A stretch of DNA of 64,000 nucleotides, from the NCBI GenBank assembly GCA_963828705.1, contig CAWHGA010000038.1:226966-290965 (forward strand), read 5' to 3'. Positions 28,608 through 39,555 of the stretch are shown piece by piece; within the stretch, counting starts at the first letter, position 1; each line of letters opens with the position of its first letter. The notes beneath the pieces are model-generated. The model did not search any database and had not been told where the DNA came from. It saw only the letters and a list, made by a program, of their open reading frames with translations. The position numbers were made by a program, and so were the translations under genes. This stretch comes from CAWDJT01 sp963828705. GTDB taxonomy: Bacteria > Desulfobacterota > Syntrophobacteria > Syntrophobacterales > Syntrophobacteraceae.

Positions 28608-28979
28608 CTAAGAGCGGGGACCAATGAACTTGTTTAGGACTGACTGAAAGCGGGGACGCAGTTGATTTTCGGCCGGTGTGGCCGCTTCAAGCGCCTGAGA
28701 TTCGACCGGTTTGTCCACTGAGGTCAGCAACCGGACGCCATCGGGGGAAACCCCGATCAGCCATTGTTGTTCCTGGATCTGAATCAATACCAGGTGATGT
28801 TTGGGACCCAATGGCAACCTGGTCAGGATCTGAATCCGGTCGTTGGGGTTGGATTGACTGAAGAACCGACTCCAGCGCTTCAAACCATAGGCGATGACCA
28901 CGAGGACCGCGAGCACCAGCAGCAGACTTCCCAGCACCTTGTAATAAATCATGAAACCCACATCGGGAGTGGTTCCCAT
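28608..28979 (-). CDS. fliO: FliO export gate assembly protein
   Basis: FliO is a bitopic inner-membrane protein that helps FliP assemble. It has 123 residues. One membrane helix (YKVLGSLLLVLAVLVVIAYG) is followed by LKRWSRFF and the FliO domain: IQILTRLPLGPKHHLVLIQI and EQQWLIGVSPDGVRLLTSVD, the standard LGPK...L..V.....L.G....I.LL pattern. ATG 28979 gives MGTTPDVGFM. It lies between fliN and fliP, as expected. Confidence 0.93.
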   Translation of the reverse strand: MGTTPDVGFMIYYKVLGSLLLVLAVLVVIAYGLKRWSRFFSQSNPNDRIQILTRLPLGPKHHLVLIQIQEQQWLIGVSPDGVRLLTSVDKPVESQALEAATPAENQLRPRFQSVLNKFIGPRS

Positions 28980-29186
28980 GGCCCTTCTTCCCTCGCTACG
29001 TTATTTATCCAGGTGGTGATTGCTCACCAGCCTCGCCTCGAACCCCAGGGGTGTCGATTGTTGCTGGACGGTTGCCGGTCGATTCCTTTTTCGTGCGAGT
29101 CAACGCCTGTCATCCAGGCAGTTGAACGCCGGAACTTCAGCCTGCCCGGCGGGCTCGCGGTTTGCCGCTGCTGTGGTCGTTGGGTA

Positions 29187-29564
29187 TCATGCCAATTGTT
29201 TGACGCGCTCCATCGGGCTGATGATATCAGTTAGGCGTACGCCAAACTTCTCGTTGACCACCACCGCTTCGCCTCGAGCCACCAACTTGCGGTTGATAAA
29301 GATCTCCAACGGTTCGCCGGCGAGCTTATTGAGTTCAATCACTGAACCTTGCCCGAGTTGCAGCAGTTCATTGATCAACATCTTGGTGCGACCCAGTTCC
29401 ACAGAGACTTCCAGCGGGATGTCGAGGATGAAGTCCATGTCCTTCAGGGTTTCCCTCTTCTTCGTCTGCTGGTTATCATCCATGTCCGGAAATGGGGAAT
29501 TCCCCAGATCCTCTGCTTCAGCCGCTTGCGTTGCCAAGTCTTGTTGCATTGCCGTCATGACCAA
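29187..29564 (-). CDS. fliN: FliN flagellar switch protein
   Basis: FliN is a C-ring protein of the motor switch. It has 125 residues. The C-terminal SpoA domain is clear: ILDIPLEVSVELGRTKMLIN, ELLQLGQGSVIELNKLAGEP and IFINRKLVARGEAVVVNEKF, ending GVRLTDIISPMERVKQL. The start at 29564 gives a short acidic N-terminal extension before the domain. It follows fliM by 34 bases. Confidence 0.97.
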   Translation of the reverse strand: MVMTAMQQDLATQAAEAEDLGNSPFPDMDDNQQTKKRETLKDMDFILDIPLEVSVELGRTKMLINELLQLGQGSVIELNKLAGEPLEIFINRKLVARGEAVVVNEKFGVRLTDIISPMERVKQLA

Positions 29565-29598
29565 AGTCCTCTATCCTGTGCTTGCTTGGTGTCGAAGT

Positions 29599-30582
29599 TC
29601 AAGCTGAAGACGGTTCGATCTCCTCAGCGAGGCGGATCACATGATTGCCTCTGGAAACCCCGGCAAAAGCTCGGTATTTTGGAATGCCTTCTACATTAAC
29701 CAGGAGCGGCTCATGCACATCCTGGTTCAAAATGATCGTGTCGCCGATTGCGATCTGCAACAGGTCCTGGCCTTTGATTATGCTCTTCCCCAGCTGGACC
29801 ACCAATTCCACCTCCACATCGGTCAACTGTCTCTTGACTCGATTGATCCATTCGACGTCCACTTCCAATTGATCACTTTGATAGCGGGCATATAGCTTCG
29901 AACGAATGGGTTCAATGGTGGAGTAGGGAAGACAGAGCGTGATCTTGCCGATCAGTTGGTCAAGCTCAAGATCGAAGTGGATCGCAATGACCACTTCGGT
30001 CGGGGGGACAATGGTGGCGAACTGGGGGTTGATTTCCGAACGTGCGAATTGAAAGCTGATGGGGGTAACCGGCTTCCACGATGCTTCCAGGTCCTTAAGC
30101 ACCATCTCCACCACCTTCGCGATCACCCGATGCTCAATCGCCGTAAAATCGCGCCCTTCGATCTTAACGTTGCTCTTTCCCGTGCCGCCAAAGAAACAGT
30201 CCACCAGGTTGAAGATGAGCCGGCTTTCAAGGACCAGCAGAACATGACCGCGCAATGGTTCCATGCGTAGAATATGCAGGCTGGTGGGGACCGGCAAGGT
30301 CCGGATGAACTCTCCGAACTTGATCATTTCGGTTTGAGTCACCGTGACGTCGATCACTTTACGCAGCGAACCCGACATGGTGGTGCGATAGAGGCGCGCA
30401 AATCGATCGTTGATGATCTCCAAGGTCGGCATGCGCCCGCGGATGATCCGGTCCTGGCTGGTCAGGTCATAGGAGCGAATCCCTTCAACTTCTTCCGACT
30501 TCTCCTGCTCGGTTTCGATCTCACCGTCGGAGATGCCACGAAGTAGGGCATCCACTTCATCTTGCGAGAGGATCTTTTCCAT
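29599..30582 (-). CDS. fliM: FliM flagellar switch protein
   Basis: FliM is the C-ring protein that binds CheY-P. It has 327 residues and is intact. The N-terminal CheY-binding peptide is ILSQDEVDALLRGISDGE. The middle domain shows IIRGRMPTLEIINDRFARLY and LRMEPLRGHVLLVLESRLIF, and the C-terminal SpoA domain LTDVEVELVVQLGKSIIKGQ. ATG 30582 follows GGGGAAACGCAACTAG. It is 21 bases after fliL. Confidence 0.98.
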   Translation of the reverse strand: MEKILSQDEVDALLRGISDGEIETEQEKSEEVEGIRSYDLTSQDRIIRGRMPTLEIINDRFARLYRTTMSGSLRKVIDVTVTQTEMIKFGEFIRTLPVPTSLHILRMEPLRGHVLLVLESRLIFNLVDCFFGGTGKSNVKIEGRDFTAIEHRVIAKVVEMVLKDLEASWKPVTPISFQFARSEINPQFATIVPPTEVVIAIHFDLELDQLIGKITLCLPYSTIEPIRSKLYARYQSDQLEVDVEWINRVKRQLTDVEVELVVQLGKSIIKGQDLLQIAIGDTIILNQDVHEPLLVNVEGIPKYRAFAGVSRGNHVIRLAEEIEPSSA

Positions 30583-30603
30583 CTAGTTGCGTTTCCCCGT
30601 CAC

Positions 30604-31077
30604 TCATTGAACCAGAAATTCAGTGAAATATATCTCCTTAACCTGACCGTCCTGAAGAATCCTGTTCAACTGGCTTATCAGTTCCTTCTTGAGGGTCATC
30701 TTGCCGGTGGGGTTGCCGATTTCTTCATATTCTTTGCTGGACAGGAGCATGATGATCTTGTCACGGACCTCCACCGTGCGTCGGGCCAATTCCTGAGACA
30801 CCTTGGCATTGGTCAGCTCAAACTGCATGGTGATCTTTAGGTAGCGTTTGCCTCCGGGGTCGGCCAGATTGACCAGGTATGTGCCCATTTCCTGGATGAC
30901 GGCTTGTTCCACCACCGGCTTTTTGGGTTCATTGTGAGGTTTCTTGAAAAATTTTAGATAGGCGAAAAACCCGCCGCCGGCTAACGCCGCGACGGCCACC
31001 ACCATAATGATGATCTTCACCAGCGAGGATTTCTTCTTTTCTTCGCCGCCTTCAACCGCTGGTTCCTCTTTCGCCAT
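30604..31077 (-). CDS. fliL: FliL basal-body associated protein
   Basis: FliL is a single-pass inner-membrane protein that surrounds or supports the stator. It has 157 residues. The membrane helix is IIIMVVAVAALAGGGFFAYL. The periplasmic domain shows YLVNLADPGGKRYLKITMQF and LARRTVEVRDKIIMLLSSKE, ending VKEIYFTEFLVQ, the canonical FliL tail. ATG 31077. It lies 46 bases downstream of motA and upstream of fliM. Confidence 0.96.
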   Translation of the reverse strand: MAKEEPAVEGGEEKKKSSLVKIIIMVVAVAALAGGGFFAYLKFFKKPHNEPKKPVVEQAVIQEMGTYLVNLADPGGKRYLKITMQFELTNAKVSQELARRTVEVRDKIIMLLSSKEYEEIGNPTGKMTLKKELISQLNRILQDGQVKEIYFTEFLVQ

Positions 31078-31123
31078 AAGCTAGAGCCTCCCGTGTGCAT
31101 GAACCTGGTTGTGATTGTTGAGT

Positions 31124-31888
31124 TCAGCGAAATCGGCTTTCCCGCTGCCCCGGTGAAATGTAAGAATGCAGTTTCTGCTCAACGATGCGCGGGTTTTCCC
31201 CGTTGGTGATGGATATGATCCCGTTAACCATCATTTCCTTGATCAAAGTCTCTTCCTTGCTGCGCTTACGCAGCTTGCCGGCCATCGGTAGACAAATCAG
31301 ATTGGCCGCAACAGCTCCATAAAAGGTAGTGAGCAGCGCCACCGCCATGGCAGGGCCAATGGTGCTGGGGTCTTCCATGGTGCGCAGCATCTGCACCAGC
31401 CCGATCAAGGTCCCAATCATTCCCATGGCCGGGAAAAAGCTGGCCATGGTGGTGAGGATTTCCGCGCCCGCTCGATGCCGCTCCTGCAGGTACTCAATCT
31501 CGGTCTCCATGATTTCTTGGATAGCCTCGGGCTCCACGCCATCTATCGCTAATTGTAACCCCTTTATCAGGAAAGGGTCATTCAATTTGAGCAGTTCCGG
31601 TTCCAGGCCCAGAAGCCCATCGCGCCGCGCTTTTTTGGAGAATTCAAGAAACCGGGAGATCAGTTGCTGGCTGCTCCAGACCCGGGAAAAAAAGACGTTC
31701 TTAACAACCTTGAAAACCCCCAAAACATCGCGAATCGGGTAATTTATCATGGTGGCGCCGAAGGTGCCACCCAGGACAATCATCAAAGAGGCAACATCGA
31801 AAAACACCCTAAGACCGCTTCCCATCAAGATTGCGGTGAGTACCAGAGCAAAGGCGGAAACGATCCCAATGAGTGTGGCTGCATCCAT
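31124..31888 (-). CDS. motA: MotA stator ion-channel subunit
   Basis: MotA forms the ion channel of the motor with MotB. ATG 31888 (MDAATLIGIVSAFALVL) follows AGAGAAGCCTC. It has 254 residues and four membrane helices. Marks are GGTFGATMINYPIRDVLGVF, the cytoplasmic loop with charged helices, and the signature FFPAMGMIGTLIGLVQMLRT with the conserved Pro. PMAGKLRKRSKEE follows the last helix. It is the first gene behind the sigma-54 promoter at 32038-32053. No motB is adjacent; two MotB-like genes sit at 11167-12877. Confidence 0.95.
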   Translation of the reverse strand: MDAATLIGIVSAFALVLTAILMGSGLRVFFDVASLMIVLGGTFGATMINYPIRDVLGVFKVVKNVFFSRVWSSQQLISRFLEFSKKARRDGLLGLEPELLKLNDPFLIKGLQLAIDGVEPEAIQEIMETEIEYLQERHRAGAEILTTMASFFPAMGMIGTLIGLVQMLRTMEDPSTIGPAMAVALLTTFYGAVAANLICLPMAGKLRKRSKEETLIKEMMVNGIISITNGENPRIVEQKLHSYISPGQRESRFR

Positions 31889-32037
31889 AGAGGCTTCTCT
31901 CTTTTGATTGCCCGTGTCTTGCGACGTCCTTGCCACCAGCCGAACGGGAATGGTGGCCGACATAACCTTCCAGATGACCACTGCTTGGCATTATACCCAA
32001 AATTATGAAGCCTTGCAGCCTGATCGTCTACCAAAAA

Positions 32038-32053
32038 AGCAATGGATGTGCCA
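32038..32053 (-). promoter_or_regulatory. Sigma-54 promoter for the motA-fliL-fliM unit
   Basis: TGGCACATCCATTGCT on the minus strand: GG-N10-GC with TGGCAC and TTGC boxes nearly perfect. It is about 150 bases before motA ATG and is the only good promoter in the flgE-motA spacer. Confidence 0.78.
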
Positions 32054-32312
32054 ACGGTGAATGGCGGTTCGGTTTTTGCGGGAGTATAACCAGCCCGCGC
32101 TAGCACCAGCTGCAGCAAAGGGTGGTGAAATCGGCACGGTGGTGATGAGTCGTGGCGCGGTGGTGGGGAGGAAAAGTCAAATTATTGACGTATTGGAGGC
32201 GAGGTGCTGGTCGAGGATGAACCATCGGACCAGATAGACCCTCCTGGGTAGGCTGGAGCCATCTTTCCCCGGGGGTAGGGGAGAAAGGGAGAAACCAGTT
32301 CGGGGGCAGGTG

Positions 32313-32346
32313 GCGGACGGGTACGTTGTTGACGCTACCCGTCCGC
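32313..32346 (-). terminator. Hairpin just after flgE
   Basis: GCGGACGGGTA, a 12-base loop, then TACCCGTCCGC: a perfect 11-bp stem 18 bases after the flgE stop. No T run follows on the minus strand, so it may be a weak or rho-assisted terminator or a transcript-end stabiliser. It lies at the boundary between the fliK-flgD-flgE and motA units. Confidence 0.55.
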
Positions 32347-32363
32347 GTCGGATTGGAGACGGC

Positions 32364-33180
32364 TTAGCGGATCAAGTTGATCACCATGTTCAACATGTTA
32401 TCCCCCACCGTGATGGACTTGGAATTGGCGTTGTAGTCCGCCTGGTAGATAATCATGGTGACCAATTCATTGGCGATATCGACATTGGAGCCTTCGATGG
32501 CGCGGCTAAGGATCGATGCCGGTGGAGGCCGTGTTGGCCACGCTATTGACCGGTGCTCCGGCTTCAGGACCCAACTCGAACAGGTTGTTGCCATGGCGGA
32601 TTAGGCCGTCCTGGTTGGGGAAGGTCGTGATCCGCAGGGGATCGCCGATGGTCACTGCATCGCCACCGACGATGGGAGTTCCCCACACCTGACCATTAGT
32701 GTCAATGGTGTAGTTGGTGTAGACCGGTGCGGCCGGAGTGGCTTCCACCCGAATGGGGGCGCCAGCGCTGTCCAGTACACCATATCCCTGGCTGTTGACC
32801 AGAAAGCCGAGCTGGTTCATATGGAAGCTGCCGTCGCGGGTGTAGTAGGTCGCACCGGTAGCAGCTCCGGTGGAATCCAGGAGCCGCACGTTCATGAAGC
32901 CCGAACCGTTGATGGCCACATCACTCCACACCCCCGTGGTCTGGATGGGGCCTTCGCTGAAGTCCGAGGATATGCCAAGGATCGAGCTTCCAGCGCCTTG
33001 ACGGTCATTGTCGATACCCTGGGTGACATAGAAACTGCTGACCAGGTCACCGAACCGCACGTGGCTCGACTTGAAGCCGGTGGTGTTAGCGTTGGCGACG
33101 TTATCGCTCAATACGGTCATTGCTGAACCAAATGAGTTCAACCCGGCTACTCCGATATACATGGCAGTGCTGATACCCAT
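32364..33180 (-). CDS. flgE: FlgE-position hook-basal body protein, unusually short (one frame break)
   Basis: This is a hook/rod family protein placed where flgE normally sits, after fliK and flgD. ATG 33180 (MGISTAMYIGVAGLNSFGSA) has GAGGAAC upstream. The N-terminal LSDNVANANTTGFKSSHVRF and the C-terminal ANELVTMIIYQADYNANSKS...DNMLNMVINLIR are family signatures. One extra base near 32518 breaks the frame; repaired, NTASTGSILSRAIEGSNVD reads through. It is only about 271 residues, whereas FlgE is usually 400 or more, so the variable outer hook domain is missing or very small. It could be the hook protein of this organism or a FlgG-like paralogue. Confidence 0.82.
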
Positions 33181-33303
33181 GATGTTCCTCCTGTGGTTGT
33201 TCAGTTGCTTCAGGCCACTCACCTGTGAAGGTCAGCCTGCCTGGTCCTGAACTATAATGAAACCGATGCCGAGGTCTTTTCTCCCGCTGTCCTGTTGGGA
33301 GGC

Positions 33304-34044
33304 CTATGCTGCTGGCCGGGTGATGTCAGTGACTTCGCTTGCGGGAAGTCTGATGCCATCCGGTCCGCCCAAGACCAGCTGGGTGGCACCATTTTCCAGC
33401 TTCAGTGAGTAGACAGTTCCTCGAATCCTGGGTGTGACCGTCAGCGATTTGCCGTCCGCACCGACCGCTTCGACCTTGAAGGTGTAGTTGCCGTTGGCCA
33501 GCTTGTCCCCCTTATCGTTACGGCCATCCCAACTAATCGCATGGTTGCCCGCGGTTTGTTGCCCGCTGGCTATGGTGCGCACCAAAGCACCGTCCTCGTT
33601 GTAGATGCGAACCGTGACATTGGCTGGACTGCCCACATCGAAGGACGCATTAGAGGTCTGGCCGTCGGTGAGTCGGATGGTGCTGTTGACCCCAGAAACC
33701 TCCTTGCCGATAAGATTGACCATCTCACTGTTGGTGAGGGAAATCAGGTAATTCTCAATCTCTTTCATGGTGGAGTTCAGTTTGGTCAATTCCTCCACTG
33801 ACGAGAACTGTGCCAGTTGGGCAGCCAGCTCGTAAGACTGCATCGGATTGGTTGGATCCTGATTCTTGAGCTGGGTGGTAAACAGCGTCATGAAATTGCC
33901 CACTCCCAGCTGTTTGCTCGATGCCGACGAACTACTGCTCTGAGTACTGTCCGCCTGAGTTGCGGCTTTGGCCAAGATTGAGCTGGTGTCCGTGGCAAGC
34001 AGACCAGTAAGACCCTGTAAGGATTGAGTTGCGGTGGTGCTCAT
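33304..34044 (-). CDS. flgD: FlgD hook-capping protein
   Basis: FlgD caps the growing hook. It has 246 residues. The N-terminal Ser-rich segment is followed by FMTLFTTQLKNQDPTNPMQS and YELAAQLAQFSSVEELTKLN, the FlgD signature. The C-terminal FlgD_ig-like part shows VRIYNEDGALVRTIASGQQ and WDGRNDKGDKLANGNYTFKV. ATG 34044 follows AAAAGGAGC. It lies 57 bases downstream of fliK. Confidence 0.97.
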   Translation of the reverse strand: MSTTATQSLQGLTGLLATDTSSILAKAATQADSTQSSSSSASSKQLGVGNFMTLFTTQLKNQDPTNPMQSYELAAQLAQFSSVEELTKLNSTMKEIENYLISLTNSEMVNLIGKEVSGVNSTIRLTDGQTSNASFDVGSPANVTVRIYNEDGALVRTIASGQQTAGNHAISWDGRNDKGDKLANGNYTFKVEAVGADGKSLTVTPRIRGTVYSLKLENGATQLVLGGPDGIRLPASEVTDITRPAA

Positions 34045-34101
34045 GGGGTGCTCCTTTTAGCGTCGATGTTTTGACTTAAGCTCTGGTGCATGGCCTTTCG
34101 G

Positions 34102-36067
34102 TTAAGCAAACACATTGATAATGGTATTGGGACCATTCAGATCGGCAAGGGTACGCGACCCTAGCCACTGACTGGGGCTGGTAACGGATTGGCTGTGGTC
34201 CGTTTCATCCCGGCTGGTAACGTTTTGCGGGACTGGATCGCGGTCACTCTTTCGGCTCTGAACGTCAACAGACAGTTGCCCAAGTTCCAGTCCCTGTGAC
34301 GCCAACTGCAGGCGAAGCTGAGGGGCGCTGCGGTTAAGTATGTCCCGAGCCTGTTCCGATTCGGTTGAAATCATTGCTCTAACTTGATTGCTTTCGGTCT
34401 CGACCCGCAGCGTCACCCGGCCGAGGTCTTTGGAATCCACTTCCAGGGTGAGCTGGTGCTGCCTAGTTTGCTGCATCTCGCGCACCCTTTCCGCGAGCGC
34501 TTGCGACCAGAGGCTCAAATTGCTGGCTTGGGTCCCCGGAGTATGTCCAGCAGCTGCTGCATTTCCTGCGGTGGCAACCGTGGCGCCTTGCCGTAGGAAG
34601 GCAGATAGCTGGTCTTGATCGTCGTGGTTGTCGGTGGTTTCAGCGCTGGTCTGTTGGGCAGCGGAAATTCTTTCCGCAAGCCCCCCGGCAATGGCCTGTT
34701 TAGCTGCGGAATCGGCTGTTAGTCCCTGTTGATTGGCGCCGCTCCGGAGGTTTTCCGGTTCGAGATGAAGACTGCGGATGACGGCTTCACCGTTACCTTC
34801 CGCATTCTTGAGAAGGCTCATGGCGGTTGGCAATGGCATCCCGGCACTGGCAGGCGTGGCACTGCCCGCAGCTGCAGCAGAGCCAGCCGGGTTGTTCGCC
34901 GAGCCGGTAGCAGCTGGTGCAGATATCCCTTGGCTGCCGGTGCTTGTCCCCAGGGTTGGCGATTGGGTTATGCCGGTTGGTCCAGTGGAGGCAATGCCCA
35001 CTGCCAGGTCAGTCTGATTTTGAGCCGGACCATTGATGGCCGACGGTTCGATGCCGGCAACTGCTCCTGGATTAAGAGGAGTCAACAAACCGGTTGCTCC
35101 GGTGCCCGGTGGCACACCCAGGGGCCCTGCAGCTGGATTGGTGGTTCCCGACTTACCGCCGGTATTGGCGAACAAAGATTCCTGACGAGCAACACCGCCA
35201 TTATCCCCTGTGTTGTCGTCCAGAAGGGAACGTGCCAACAGGATTCCTGCCGTGTCGGGTTGGCTGGTCAGTTTGCCGGTGACAACGCCTGAGAGGCTGA
35301 TTGCAGAAGCTCTCGCCGCAGAGCCGGTTCCCCCGAGATCACCACCAATGTCCGCCGCATTCTGCGGCATCCGTTGCTGGGCACTCAGTTGTGTAACCTG
35401 TTGGAGCAGTTGGCGGAATTCCAAGAGATTGTAGGAGCCGCCCGCCTTCAACTGGAGTTGGTTGCTGTCGGTCAGTAAGCCATTCTGCGAGCTTTGCAGG
35501 GATTGCATCAACTGACCGACGTCTGCCGCCGAAACCTTGGAATCGGTGGAGAGCATCTCGTCAGCCTGAAGGGCCTGGTCCAGGATGGCTGCCAATTGCT
35601 GCAGCGAGACGGTCCCATCTAGGAGAGTGTCTCCCTTGAGGGAGTCCCTCAAATCCGGAGAAAGCTGCAGCTCATTAAGAACCTTGTTCAGGGTGGCTTG
35701 ATCGGAGAAAGTGAGCTGCTGGGCAGTTTTCCACACTTGGGTGGGACTGCTCCGGGATGACTGGGATTGGTTTGCCTGCAGTTTCGACGGCCGATCATCA
35801 GTGTCGTGGCCATTGCGCGTCCCGTTTTTGTTCGACACGCGATTCCTACGGGATACCTGCTGGACCCGATTAACCGAATCCCCATGCTGCTGGGGGCGGA
35901 TGAGCAGGTCGGCAACTGAACTCTGCTGCCGGGTCATCACCTGCTAGGTGTTGCTCCTCAAGCTGCTTCGAGAACTGTGAGGAGGCAATCCCCTGACCTA
36001 TTTTTTCCTGCGCTCCGGCCACGTATTCCATCATGACTTGGGCTGGCATTATCGTCGCTGGCTGCAT
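34102..36067 (-). CDS. fliK: FliK hook-length control protein (one frame break)
   Basis: FliK measures hook length and triggers the FlhB switch. Repaired length is about 654 residues. The middle is long, Gln/Ser/Gly/Ala-rich and disordered. The C-terminal Flg_hook domain is clear: LWSQALAERVREMQQTRQHQ, LTLEVDSKDLGRVTLRVETE, then LRLQLASQGLELGQLSVDV. The start ATG 36067 (MQPATIMPAQVMMEYVAGAQ) lies in another frame, joining near 35940 after one extra base. It is preceded by a sigma-54 promoter at 36119-36134. Next downstream are flgD and flgE, the usual partners. Confidence 0.9.
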
Positions 36068-36118
36068 GGCGTTTCCTCACCGGGGTGTTGGTCCATTTCT
36101 GCTGTCGCCATGGGGATG

Positions 36119-36134
36119 AGCAAAATCAATACCA
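36119..36134 (-). promoter_or_regulatory. Sigma-54 promoter for fliK-flgD-flgE
   Basis: TGGTATTGATTTTGCT on the minus strand, GG-N10-GC with a perfect TTGCT -12 box. It is about 52 bases before the fliK ATG and just downstream of the terminator that ends the preceding unit. Confidence 0.75.
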
Positions 36135-36232
36135 TTTTGGGTGACCTTGATAAGAGTAGTTAATTCAAATAGTTATCGATACGATGACAGGATTCTGCCA
36201 GGGGACTTAAGGAAAGTTCTGCTGAGGAGCAG

Positions 36233-36260
36233 AGAAAAAATTGCCGCCTGACGGCGGCAT
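36233..36260 (-). terminator. Rho-independent terminator after motE
   Basis: On the minus strand, GCCGCC-GTCA-GGCGGC followed directly by AATTTTTTC. This is a strong GC stem with a T run. It closes the flgB-to-motE unit 60 bases after the motE stop. Confidence 0.88.
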
Positions 36261-36318
36261 ATTGGATGGGAGGCTTTTGGAACAGAGGCGAAAAGACCTG
36301 TTAAGTCGGTCAGAATCG

Positions 36319-36960
36319 TCAACGCTTGGTGAGGGCTTCGCTGATCTTTGCAGCCTTTTTGGAGTCCATGGCAGCTAGGATTAGTGCGGCTTCTTCGGAT
36401 TTCATGGTGGAGATGACGCTGACCACTAGCTTTTCGTCCATGTTGTCGAACAACTTGGCGGCTTCCTTGGGCTTCATACTGCCATAGATTTGGGCCAGGC
36501 TCTTGATGCTGGCACTGCGGCTTGCTGCCCTTTCGTCGCGGTACGCCTGGATTTCCTTCTGAATGGCGATGAGTTCCTGGAGCTTCTTTTCGAGGTCCTT
36601 TTGCATTTGCTGAAGGTACTGTTCCCGTTCCTGGAGTTGCTGTTCCTTGCGTTTCAGCTCAGCGTCTTTTTGCTCCAGAGATGAAGTCAGCTCCGCGGGA
36701 TTGGCGGGAGTTGCAGGAGGGGGTGGGGTGGCCTTGGCCGGTTCAACTTGAGGTAAGGGTTTCTCTGCCGGGGCCTTTTCAGCCGACGGCGGGGTGTTTT
36801 TTTTCAGGTCCTTGGCTGACACCTCAGGTACGTCAAACGGAGCCGAAAAATCGCTGTGTGTGATGAGATGCTGGGCAGCGAGAAGTAGCTTCATAACCAG
36901 CACGGACAACACCAGAGCGGCGAAGAAGGGGCTTCTGATTCGATGACCTGAGCGTCCCAT
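36319..36960 (-). CDS. MotE-like coiled-coil membrane protein
   Basis: The product has 213 residues. One N-terminal membrane helix (FFAALVLSVLVMKLLLAA) is followed by a Pro/Ala linker, a coiled coil (SLEQKDAELKRKEQQLQERE) and a C-terminal helical domain with the MgtE-N/MotE pattern: SLAQIYGSMKPKEAAKLFDN, then STMKSEEAALILAAMDSKKA. In related bacteria the gene after fliJ encodes such a MotE protein, a stator chaperone for MotB-type proteins. ATG 36960 is chosen because GAGG precedes it. It overlaps nothing but lies directly after fliJ and before the terminator. Confidence 0.82.
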   Translation of the reverse strand: MGRSGHRIRSPFFAALVLSVLVMKLLLAAQHLITHSDFSAPFDVPEVSAKDLKKNTPPSAEKAPAEKPLPQVEPAKATPPPPATPANPAELTSSLEQKDAELKRKEQQLQEREQYLQQMQKDLEKKLQELIAIQKEIQAYRDERAASRSASIKSLAQIYGSMKPKEAAKLFDNMDEKLVVSVISTMKSEEAALILAAMDSKKAAKISEALTKR

Positions 36961-36971
36961 ACTGTTTGTCC

Positions 36972-37433
36972 TCAATCCTGTGTCTGTGTTTCCCGCCTGG
37001 CGCGCGCATCCCGCACAATGGCGTTCTCGTCGTGTTGAGCTCGCTCGCGCCGGTTCTGAATTTTGCGGTAATCGGCACGATCGTTGACCTCAAGGCATTC
37101 CAGCATTCTCACCTCCGTTTGCCGTTGCAAGACGCGTTCCTTGGCGGCCAGCACCTCCTGGGCAAACTGCTGGACTTCGATTTCCATCAGGAGTAATTGC
37201 CGTTCCATCAGCGCCAGATATTCGGCCGACGTCACATAATCGTTTACCGATATTCCGGTGCGCTGCCTTTGTTCCATGCTCTCCTGTTGCTTGCGACGTT
37301 CCCGCTTGGCGGCTTCCAGGAGTTGAACCGTCCGATCATGTCGCCTGATGGCGTCGGCCAGTTCGGTTTGGGCCTCGGCACGAAGGTGCTCACGATAGCG
37401 CAATAGGCTTTGGAAACGGAAGCGAAAAGCCAT
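36972..37433 (-). CDS. fliJ: FliJ export chaperone
   Basis: FliJ is the central stalk protein of the export ATPase. It has 153 residues and is almost fully helical with high charge. The start MAFRFRFQSLLRYREHLRAE is the standard FliJ N terminus (F-x-F-x-L-x-x-LL-x-x-R). Its place between fliI and motE is canonical. It is 80 bases after the fliI stop. Confidence 0.92.
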   Translation of the reverse strand: MAFRFRFQSLLRYREHLRAEAQTELADAIRRHDRTVQLLEAAKRERRKQQESMEQRQRTGISVNDYVTSAEYLALMERQLLLMEIEVQQFAQEVLAAKERVLQRQTEVRMLECLEVNDRADYRKIQNRRERAQHDENAIVRDARARRETQTQD

Positions 37434-37513
37434 GTCACAGATCCATCAGCGATGCGTACTGGTTCGTGCCTTGGCGTTCAGGCAAACGATGAAGGAGTGT
37501 TTGAGACGCCATC

Positions 37514-38878
<1,365 letters not shown>

Positions 38879-39555
38879 CTTCTATCAGTGCAAATTGTTG
38901 TTCCAGGGAAGCATCCAGCAGCTGAATATCGCTCTCCATCCGGCAGCCACCTCGTTCGATCTGTGGATCAGCCTTGAGATGCAGTGTCCGGCCACCGCTG
39001 ATGACGAATTCCTGGAAGTCCAGGTGTTTCTCCAGCAAATCCAGGTCGTGGGGGTGTAAGTGGATGGTCAGAGAATGTCCCTCTTCAGCCTGATGCAACA
39101 GGGAGTCTATAAGCTGAATCAACTGTTGCTCGTCGCCTCTTAACTCTCTTCGCACCACATGGCGAGCTATCTCCAGGCATGAATGAATGATCCACTCGCG
39201 GTATTCGGCAAAAAGCTGTTCGGGAAAACGCACCAGGCCATACAATAGTTTTTCGAGGTGATCCCTGACTATAGCCATGCTCTTCTGACCGATTTCATAG
39301 CCATCCTTCTGACCTTGAGCGTACCCCTGGCGATACGCATCTTCCTCCATCTCCTGAGCTTTGCGTTCGGCATCCAGCAAACGGTTCTGTATGGTGGTTT
39401 CAATCTCGGCGAGTGGATCGGTCTCGGCTGATCTTGCAGTCGCATCGGTCACGCCAGCAGATCTGCGCGGCTTCGGACTGCCCTTGCCCAGGTCCATTTG
39501 ACCGAAATCAAAAAGCGTAACATCGGAAGGACTGCTTCTGTTGGCCTTAATCACC

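Larger units (their letters stand above)
31889..32363. other. Spacer between flgE and motA with promoter and hairpin
   Basis: 475 bases separate flgE from motA. The region holds the sigma-54 promoter at 32038-32053 and the hairpin at 32313-32346. Also visible is a TATAAT-like box in the reverse complement of 31991-31997. The 5' untranslated region predicted for motA is about 135 bases. No gene is recognised. Confidence 0.5.
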
